A DNA stretch of 64,000 nt from Galaxea fascicularis (taxonomy: Eukaryota; Cnidaria; Anthozoa; Scleractinia; Euphylliidae), in the NCBI GenBank assembly GCA_948470475.1, contig OX419345.1, positions 14,318,800-14,382,799 of the forward strand, read 5' to 3'. Made by a program: the position numbers and the translations under genes. The notes under the pieces were generated by a model. That model searched no databases and had not been told where the DNA came from. It saw only the letters and a program-made list of their open reading frames with translations. Positions within the stretch are counted from its first letter, which is position 1, and the number at the start of each line of letters is the position of its first letter. Of the stretch, positions 55,840 to 64,000 are shown one piece after another.

Positions 55840-57475
55840 TAGATGGATGCCAGTAGGATTTTACCAGTTATCTTCTTGGTTAAAGTTACAGAAAAAGTAT
55901 GAGCAATCAGTTGTATTGATCGGTTAGTTTCCCTGGTTCTCTGTGTGTACATTTGCACAACTGCTAACGTATGACTTGCAGAATAATAAATAAGGTCAAA
56001 TGCACTTATTTTGCCCATTTAGATCTGTCATTGCTGGGCAATACATACAACATAGATTTTTAAGTGCACTTACATTTCTAGAATACTGAAGAAATTCATA
56101 AGCAAGAGTGACGCGAGCAAGTAACGATAAACATCAACGATTTCGAGCTTAAAGCAGCTGTGAGTGATATGACGAAAAGTACATATTTTTCGGGGACTGA
56201 GAAAGAACCGACAAACTGTACAACCTGAACCAGCTCATACGCCGGAGTCAAAAAACAAAGCACAACAGAGTTCGCACACTTAAACTGAAAGTCGCATTAA
56301 TTTCTTTTACGTGTGTGGACAAATGGGGAATGTCCAGCTTTCGCGGGTCGTGCAGAGCCACATGCCTCGTCTCGCGGTTCAGCAACGAACAAATAAGGGT
56401 GACACTTAACATACCATGCACTGAATATAAAAAAGACAAAGAAAACTATGACAACTTTAAACAAACATTCAAATCTCTGCATTTTCTTCGCCCCAAATCT
56501 ATTTTTTATTGTTTCTATATCAGTCAATGGTTACTGGGTGCAGGTATGTCACGTTCTGTAACCTTCATAATCGCCCTGAATTTGTCTTTGGACCACATGA
56601 TGCTGCCAACGCGGTTTGTCCAACATTAAGCAAGAAGTTTTAAAATGACGAATAGTCTTCGAAGTCAAGTGACCTGCCCCCGTTTCCGAATTACCTCAGG
56701 CCTCTTTTTCAAGGCGAGTCTTAGTGCTCATCTTTTCATATGCAAATCAATTTTTTTCACACGCAAATTAAACTCATTTTCATGCGAATGAAAATTAATT
56801 TGCGCATGAAAAGATGAGCACTTAGACTCGCTTTGAAAAAGAGGCCCGAGTTAATTCGGAAATGGCCTATTGCATAACTTGCGTTCACAGCTGCAAGTAT
56901 CACTTCATTTCACTTCCGCAGTTCATATACGTCATTCATAAAACAAGAAGTGTCATGGCCAATATTTAGGGGGAGAGGTTCAAGACGGGGTCGGGTTGGA
57001 AAACCAATTGCTGAAGACCACCTTGATGTGATAGGTACTCTACTCTGGCGAAAGCCGAATAGCGCGTGCAAACATCCCTTCGATCCCATAACCGTAATTG
57101 GGGAGGAAATTGAGGTGAACGATGATGAAAATTCGCATCGCCTTTGTAAAGAGAGGTTTTGTATCTCGTCGATGCTGTACGGCAGATTTTTCCGACCCCT
57201 TCCCCAAGTATTTCCTGTGGTATTACGGTTTAGTGCATGACTTGGGCAGCTATTCAGAACAAAGTGAAAGGCCGTTCTAACCCTCTTTAACATAATCTTG
57301 AATAAGACCGCATCACACTGTAGACGTCAGACGACGTGAATCAATATAGCTGCGCATAGAAAACAACTAAAAAGGTACCAGAGTGTATAACGTACGCACT
57401 GAGCCAATTAATCATCATTAGAACCTTTTGATGTCGTTGTTAAGTTGTCGCCATTTTTTTTTCTTCGTGGTCACG
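55840..57475. other. Intergenic stretch between two convergent genes
   Basis: Holds one MITE (56678-56867) and a candidate minus-strand AATAAA at about 56509-56514 for LZTR1. An open plus-strand frame at 56950-57239 was not recognised and is probably chance. Confidence 0.45.
56678..56867. mobile_element. Palindromic MITE in the intergenic region
   Basis: Ends TTTCCGAATTACCTCAGGCC and the complement with GGCCCGAGTTAATTCGGAAA. Inner arms CTTAGTGCTCATCTTTTCAT pair with ATGAAAAGATGAGCACTTAG. Confidence 0.8.
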
Positions 57476-58484
57476 TCAGTTGACAGGCAAATCAGTCTCT
57501 TTTAAGAAGTCCGCTATAGCATCCAGAATCTCCAGTAATAAGTCTTGGCTTAGACTCCTGAGTTTCGGAGATTTTGCAACCTTTCAAAAGAGAAAATAAC
57601 AGAAACAATTGGTTGATTCACTGGGTACAAGAGTATCTTTTATGTAATTTGAAAACGTACACTTCGGTTTGGGGTGTGCTGTCGATGGGCTCAGTGCAAA
57701 TACGCCACGATATTAGCAACTTCCGACTGCCTCGAAAAACACTCAAAAGAAAACTGTTGTATGTTTTGTATGTTTTCGCATCTCAACGCAACAGATGAGT
57801 GATCAGCGAAAACGACTGATACTGTTTCCAGAGCCGAGCTGATTGTACGGCTTTTCGAAGAGAATCAACAGATGAAACACTAGACAATGGCACAAAGCTT
57901 ATTTTTTGTCTCATCTGTACGATTTTACCAATGGCGCCGAAGCTTGTTACCTTGGTAAAATGGCCGACAACAAGGTCCAGCGCGTGCTTCTTCATGTCCG
58001 AGGCTCCAATCCGGTGGGCGGCCTCGAGAATCTAACGAAAAATAGATATAAACACGTCATCAGGTGTTTCCTATCAGTTTATGTAAAGACCGCACTGCAT
58101 CGCTGGAAGGGTCAAGCACGACTTTTGTACTCTAATACAGGAGACGAAGCAACACAAGTGGACGTAATAGTTTAAAAGAGCTTTAATATCCAAGATATCT
58201 ATCTGTGTCCCATACTCCCCTCCCTCCCCGGTTGCACCCGAGGGATTTATGCGAGAAAAGCGAGCCATTTCGCGCACGTATCCAATGGCTGGCATAAAAA
58301 CCACTCGCGCTAATACTAACTTGTGCAGCCTGATAGCAAATACCTAAGTTCTCAAACGGTTCTGTCCCTTGGGTCCAATGCAACTTACTACACATTCCGA
58401 GATAATTTCAAACCGAGCAGTATCTCTTACCTCGACGACGTTTTCAAACGAGACGTTCATTTCCAGGTTCTGTTTACAGAAAGC
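57476..58484 (-). CDS. LZTR1: LZTR1 second BACK domain and C-terminus
   Basis: Exon 58484-58431 reads [18 protein letters not shown]. Exon 58031-57951 reads [20 protein letters not shown], ending HFTK. The last exon, 57580-57476, reads [19 protein letters not shown], ending LPVN before TGA. This matches the LZTR1 BACK 2 order of vertebrates. The CDS stop lies 2,788 bp from the giant gene's stop, tail to tail. Confidence 0.9.
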
Positions 58485-61400
58485 CTAAAATGATGGATGT
58501 AATATCAGAAAACAATGTCAAACCAAACAGAGAACGGTACACTAAAGTTCTCTTCTGATTCAGAAAAGAATACAGGTCTTGTTTTAAAATACCAAATAAC
58601 ACTGATTGTAGTCTAAGAAATGTAGCTAGACAAGACAGGGGTAAAATTGCATTCATGTTTGGATAATGTAAGTCGTCGTATAAACAGCAAACGATGGAAA
58701 ACCGATTAGAAAACAAAAGGCGGCAGATTGCCAAACCATCAAATGCCCTACCCAACGTATGCATTGGTGCCGTCCAATATTTTCTGCACCGATTACGGTT
58801 GACGGCAAAACTAGCACAAAACTTGTGACTAAAACTGACAGTCTTAAATGCTTCCTCGTCATAAGGCAGAAAACCTGCCAGGAATTACACATATACCTGA
58901 AGTCGATTATTGGTGAAGCCAAAGAAATAAGGAGCTGATAACAGATATCTTGCAAGTAAGGTCAAGGAAAATACTGACAACCAAAAAGTGACAAAACCCT
59001 CGAGTTCTTCTCCGTTTTACTTACAGTGTGAATCTTCAAACCAAGCACCATTTTTATTGAAACGTTACAGGCGCAAAGAGAGGAAACTGAAGGCAAGAGT
59101 GATCACCTCTTACATCTTTTCTCCTCAAAACTCATTCAACCCCAATTTCGTTGTTTATGGTAATGTATGCTATGAAGTGAAACATGTAAAGAAAGATGCT
59201 CTTGTACTGAAACAAGAATCTATAATTTCCCGGATGTCTTTCACAGAACGATTCGATGAACGCTGGTTACCACAGACGTCACACTGAATAATAAAGGATA
59301 CAATGAGTCCTCGGGTGGCATAGACACATCTCCATGATAAATATAATGAAGCAGAGAGTTGAAAGCTTCTCGTGAAGGAACTGTCTCTCCTATAGTAATC
59401 TTTATGGGAAAAGAACGGACAATTAACGAAGTCTGCGTTTAACAAAACAAATGGAATTCTACAGCAGCCTCATAAAAAAGTGAAAGTGAAAGTGTGTGCT
59501 GATTAAGGCGTCTTTCCCGACTTAGTTAAGTTTGCAAACCCGAGTTTCCAAATTTCGTCCTGTGTTTGTGTTTTAAAGTGGCACCAGCAGTTGCAAATTT
59601 GCTGATAAAACTGTGGGCGATCAAAAAAACTTGTTTCTAGTCGTGCGAACTTATTCAACTACCGGCTTTGAAACTGGCAACTATAAAAACAAGTAATTTT
59701 ATTGACTAATTTAACAATTTGAAATTCTGCACAATCCGCAGGTTTGTGCTGGCAAATTTGGAACTTGGCGTGCGAGTGTAGGTTCCGTTTAAACATGGAC
59801 TGTTTTAATTATTTCTTATGAAAGACAGAAGGACATACTTGCAAGCAATCAAAGAGTTAGACGAAATCCACACTTACCGTCACTGTGTTGTTTTCCGGCA
59901 TAAACGATCGAAACATCGCCTCAAAATAACTAAACAGAAAGAACAAAAATTAAGAACTGTGAATAGGGCTCGGCTTGACTTGATTTCATGTGGCTAAATG
60001 TAATTTAGGCGAGGTTGAACTCAAGCCAATGCTGCCAGCGGTCTTACTCATTTGTGCAAGTAATCTGCGGGGTGTGCACCCCTAGAATTAGCAGGGATGG
60101 ATTACATGTGCTTGGCTTCTAGTGAACACTGCGGATCATCGTTTGCCAACATTTGCCGATTCATTCAGCCGTTGCGAATCTTTGCAGATTAAGTCAGCCT
60201 TTGCTTAGTTCATTGAGCGAATTTTGCGGATTCTGGTCCCGTTCCCTCCCACCCGTTAGTGGTTAAGGTTGGTAAGTATGGTAAGTATTCCACTGAGTTC
60301 TTTCAGTGTGACGTGCCTGTTGACAGCTGCTCCATGGGGTGATTCCCGCTCGCAGGGTTGCCATAGTTACCTCCCTGCTGCGCTTGAATTGCTTAGTATC
60401 CCGCCAACCTCTATGGCACCAGCTTCCAAGCTCATCAATTGGGGTTGAGTTTAACATAATATAAAGCAGCTAGGAGCATCACTTCTTCCCCCTGGACGCT
60501 TAGGGCGCTCTAAACATTTAAACTTTAAAAGCAAATGAAACAGTAGCGATAAGATACCAAACGAAGTTTGGAGAAAACATATTAACTGAGTCCGCAACCT
60601 ACCTACATCTTGCAGCCAGGACAGCCTAGAAAAATAACAACAACAAATGAAGAGTAAGTAATTTGTTTCTATCCGTACACTTTTGTAACGGAAACATGAG
60701 GTCTTTCAAAACTTCAATGTTCAGCCCTTCCAACTTCAGAAACCATGGGAAGCCTGGATCGAGTGACTACTAAGACGGCTGGTGGACTGGTTTGGTGGGA
60801 CAGTCAAGCCCTTCGCGCCCTAGTACATTTCTCGGCGTTTTCTCAGGGTCGCGGAGCGCTTTTAAAGTTTGTTCAACTCAACTGACTGCTTTTTAATCCA
60901 TGAACCCTCACTTTTGTCATAGTCTCTGGGAACAGCCAAGAAGAGACTGATCGGTACAGAGCTTTAGTGTTAGCATAGGTATCGCCTGCGTGGCAGGCGT
61001 GCAAAAGACGGGAGAGGGGTGGGGTGGGGGAAGAGGGGAAAAAGAGACCCGTGATCGGAGTGGGAAGGAGGGTTAGGGTTCTTTTTCATCCCTCCTCGCG
61101 AGGACCCTCGCGCGCCCCTCGCGTTCTCGCGTACCCCAAATACCCCTTCGCCCTTTCCCTTCTAGTCTAAAGCTACAAACAGTAACTATTTTAATTACTT
61201 AGACGTATTTTTGTTTCGGCGCAATGGGTGTTTGGCGTAAGTCTCATCCTCACGTGTCAACAGACCTCTTTAGCTTCTATATTTTGTTTTGTCAATGTAG
61301 GTCATGTGATGTTACCCTGGATAGCCGTTTCTTTGAAATTTCGTCTTATTCTCGTGCATACAAGTGTACGCATAATTTCTGAAAAGACAAAAGTCAAACA

Positions 61401-63352
61401 CCTTTAGCAACATACTGACCTACAGTGGGAAAACAAAATATACAAAGCTAGAGAGGTCTATCAAACACTGGAACGGACAAAACATGGTCAAAAACGCGTG
61501 TCTTTAAATCAAGTTAATCGTATTACTTTTTTAACGCACCTTAATTAAGTAAACATAGCTTACTAAGCCAATACACACGTACTTTATGTGCTCCAATCGG
61601 TTCGCCGTCAACCATTAGCGTGATGTCATGAAAGTCTCGACCGCGCGCGCCCTGGAGAAAGTCCAACATGTCTTGCTGCAGGGTCTTCTCTGGAAAATAG
61701 AATAAGTAGCAAGGTGAGGGAAAACCTAAAGGAAACGTGGTAATACATCTTCAATAAACAAAACCTTTACTAACGTACCTGGATGTGTTGACCTGCACTG
61801 ATTGTCCCCTCGAAAATAAGCACTTGCCTAAAAACAAAATGGAAATTTATCAGTCCGTTATTACCTCCTCCAGTTCTTTTACAAATCGTGTTTAATGCCA
61901 CAACTCAAACTTTGAAATCGAAGGGGACATTTTAAAATGTGACCATTGAAATGAAAGCTACTGAGCAGTACTTTCCTTTGGTACGATTATTGTGCTGTAC
62001 AAGGTAATTCTAACGTTTGAGTCTGCAGACGAAATCGTAAAGTATGAGCATTCAAATGAAAGCTTCTGAGCAGTACTTTCCAGTACTACTGTTTATTGTG
62101 CTTTACAAGATGGTTCTTTCTAACTTTTGAGCCTGTAAAAGAAATCCTAAAGTGTTGCCATTCAAGTGAAAGCTACTGAGCAGTACCGGCTTTCCTGCAG
62201 TGCTTTTTCTTACGCTGTACGAGGTGGTTCTAAGTTTTGAGTCTGTGGATTAAATCCTAAAGTGTTGCCATTCAAATGAAAGCTACTGACTGGCAGTACC
62301 TTCTCGTGATACTGTTTATTGTACAAAGTGAGTGTAACTGTCGTGTCCGTGCAAGAAATCCGAAAATTAGAAATCTGAAATGAAAGCCGTCGAGCAGCAC
62401 TATGCAGCTGTTATCTTAACATTTTCAATACTAATGAAAAGCCATTTATTAAACTTTCCCCACTGGTTCACTACCTGTGGAACCTGCCGTCTTCTAATGA
62501 TCTCCACCATGAGTTTCTGAGGTACGGATTCAAAGTTCTTACTCATGATGATGTTGTTGTAGTTTGCTTCTCGAACGATGAAACGAAGACAAAAATCCTG
62601 CAAACAAAAACCAGACATTGCTTTGACTGATTGAGACGAATTATTTACGAGTGAAAATTGCAGAACCGGAGATCTAGTGCCTCGTCGTTCTCTTGGCTTG
62701 ATTTGTGCCACCATTATAGACTCGCAAGATACGCACAGGTATTTCATACTACTCTCTCCGATGAGCCAAAGCTAGCGTACCATGCCACTAGGCAGCCGCT
62801 AAGGAAATCCTTAAAAATGTTGTAGGTCATCTTGCGATGAAATAAAACCTCACACAGGCATTTATGTTATGGAGACCAGTAGCGAGGTAGCCTGTGACCC
62901 CACCGCGCCCTTATCTCTCTCAGTTAATGATTCTTGAGTAGACTCCAACCTGAAACTCTTGCTTTACGACTACTCCACCTCTTGAAGGCATCAGTGTTTT
63001 CCATCGAGCACATCCAAAATTACACCGCGCAACCAAACCAAATACTCTTTCAAAAAAGAGATCGAGATAGCTCAACTTATATTTCTGTACAACCAGATTT
63101 ACGGAAGACAGCATTAGAGGTTTTAGCGAAGATATCAAGGACCGGTATTGGAGCTAAATACCCTTCAATGTAAAGCAAATGGCGAAACGGGTGAAGAGCA
63201 TGTTGAGCACTTTACAAAAGCAGTAAGAATCAAACCTTAAGCGGATCCAGCTGTAGGCGAGCAGCGCTGTCCAAGGCCATTAGAACGTTTTCCTGACAAA
63301 TTGAAGACTCGATACACTGCACACAGAGAGCTTCCAACGAACCAATCTCCAG
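57476..63352 (-). CDS. LZTR1: LZTR1 orthologue, C-terminal part (5' end outside window)
   Basis: Minus-strand exons in transcript order: 63352-63236, 62597-62475, 61827-61779, 61689-61583, 60625-60603, 59929-59878, 59399-59302, 58948-58897, 58484-58431, 58031-57951, 57580-57476. They sum to 861 nt including TGA (57478-57476) and all phases match. The product is 286 residues, continuing upstream outside the window. It follows vertebrate LZTR1 from the first BACK domain to the C-terminus, including [40 protein letters not shown] and the end [17 protein letters not shown]1 is the substrate adaptor of a CUL3 ubiquitin ligase that acts on RIT1, MRAS and other RAS-family GTPases on membranes. The kelch repeats and the start of the first BTB domain must lie to the right of the window. 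The asparagine-ending C-terminus differs from the vertebrate one. Confidence 0.9.
58897..61827 (-). CDS. LZTR1: LZTR1 linker and second BTB domain exons
   Basis: Exon 61827-61779 is a variable linker. Exon 61689-61583 ([20 protein letters not shown]) begins BTB 2. The microexon 60625-60603 follows, then 59929-59878 ([14 protein letters not shown]), 59399-59302 ([31 protein letters not shown]) and 58948-58897 ([17 protein letters not shown]). BTB domains bind CUL3 and dimerise. The linker exon is the least certain because it is short and poorly conserved. Confidence 0.88.
60603..60625 (-). CDS. LZTR1: LZTR1 23-nt microexon
   Basis: Flanked by TTTTCTAG and GTAGGT. It encodes AVLAARC plus two bases of Ser, and restores the invariant 'HKAxLAARxSYFEAMF' line between exons 61689-61583 and 59929-59878. 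Without it the frame is lost and this core BTB line is missing. Confidence 0.9.
61936..62405. repeat. Tandem repeat of about 110 bp in an LZTR1 intron
   Basis: Four to five diverged units, each with ATTCAAATGAAAGCTACTGA, GCAGTAC, TTTATTGTGC and TTTTGAGTCTGT. Identity between units is moderate, so the array is old. Confidence 0.85.
62475..63352 (-). CDS. LZTR1: LZTR1 exons for the end of BTB/BACK 1
   Basis: Exon 63352-63236 (39 residues) reads [18 protein letters not shown], then [19 protein letters not shown]. Exon 62597-62475 (41 residues) reads [15 protein letters not shown], then ending RRRQVPQ. This is the helical end of BTB 1 and the short BACK 1 of LZTR1. Both exons start and end in phase 0. 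No earlier exon was found up to 64000. Confidence 0.9.
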
Positions 63353-64000
63353 CTGTGGAGGTAAGGAGGAATTTGTCAAGAGGACCATAAGAATTGCACT
63401 TTGTGTGTCGCATATTCAATATGCTGCGGATCTAACGATTGCTCGAGGTGTCGGTTCCGTGAAGGACATTATCCATTTTTTTTTCTGCTGAACCCCTTCG
63501 CCATTTGGATGTTACACATGACGTTTCTTGACGCCTTCAGGCTTCAGTCGAAGTTCAGGATTTGTCACAAACCCTAACTCCATTGGGAGGCTTTATGAAC
63601 GACGACAACGAAAATGTCATTTCAAAATATAACTTTAGGTTTGTGTAACTCTTTCGCGATTATTCCCATTTGTTTAAAAATTGGAAAAAGGAAGGCAAAC
63701 TGTCAAGAGACAGAAAAAACGGAAAAAAGAAATATTTACCCTCATGCACTCACGTTCTCGAGAAAACCTAAAATTTGGTCATTTCACCGCGTTGTTGCTT
63801 TACGGAGGACGGCAACGAAATACGTAAACATGTAAAACGCACTTGGAAAGCAACTGTGTCAGTTGCTAATTAAACCAATTGTTTTGTGGCGTTGTTGTTG
63901 CCGTTTCTGTCCTATTTGGTAAAGCTCCGTATAAACTTGAACAAAAACAAGGCCAAAGTAGTCTTAAAGTTGAAATAAGAGCAACATTAGTGTTCGCGCC
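63353..64000. other. LZTR1 intron, truncated by the window edge
   Basis: Read on the minus strand, no further LZTR1 exon is recognised. The sequence is AT-rich without clear repeats. Confidence 0.45.

Noticed and set aside
56950..57240. Open plus-strand frame between the two genes
   Set aside because: No domain, no splice partners and no conservation signal that I can see. It is likely chance or LZTR1 3' UTR antisense.

Overview
This is animal nuclear DNA, almost certainly from a cnidarian and most likely a coral or close anthozoan relative. Genes are split by many short introns with GT-AG borders. The main gene opens with the N-terminal domain I know from cnidarian secreted proteins that start with Cys-x-His-Phe-Arg-Gly-Gly. 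The introns are packed with short terminal-inverted-repeat elements, a tRNA-derived SINE, tRNA-Thr-like repeats and LINE tails of the kind seen in coral genomes.

Two genes are present, convergent on each other. The first fills most of the window (plus strand, 1379-54688). I could chain 49 coding exons from a signal-peptide ATG to a stop with every splice phase matching: 12,930 coding bases, 4,309 residues. The predicted protein is a giant type I membrane protein. In order it has a signal peptide; the cnidarian HFRGG-type ectodomain; Ig-like modules (one SbsA/Big_5-like); an HYR-like and Fn3-like region; about nine CARDB modules; a PPC-like and an IPT/TIG-like module; a full RHS/YD-repeat shell ending in an RHS-associated core; a small Ala/Gly-rich post-core segment; the bacterial-type 'SxDPNDxIGPxGYG' module with its '[15 protein letters not shown]' partner; an Ig/Fn3-like module; seven EGF repeats interrupted by a bacterial cadherin-like module; one transmembrane helix; and a 62-residue tail. 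From CARDB to the DPND module the order resembles giant bacterial surface proteins, here broken up by animal introns and wired to an animal secretion and membrane-anchor frame.

The second gene (minus strand, 63352-57476, continuing beyond the right edge) is the 3' part of an LZTR1 orthologue: first BACK end, second BTB and second BACK, in eleven exons including a 23-nt microexon. LZTR1 is the CUL3 adaptor that targets RAS-family GTPases. It shows no functional link to the giant gene.

Layout: 1-1378 upstream region with a Mutator-like MITE ending 58 bp before the start codon; 1379-19093 N-terminal exons with repeat-rich introns; 19094-23503 a large intron carrying a 2.2-kb foldback element; 23504-34298 CARDB part; 34473-42030 RHS shell; 42755-47964 post-RHS bacterial-like modules, with a recent 140-bp duplication of an exon end; 48317-54688 EGF, membrane and tail exons; 54689-57475 intergenic with a LINE tail and a MITE; 57476-63352 LZTR1. 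Exon borders were chosen by reading frame, splice consensus and family similarity from memory, without transcript data.
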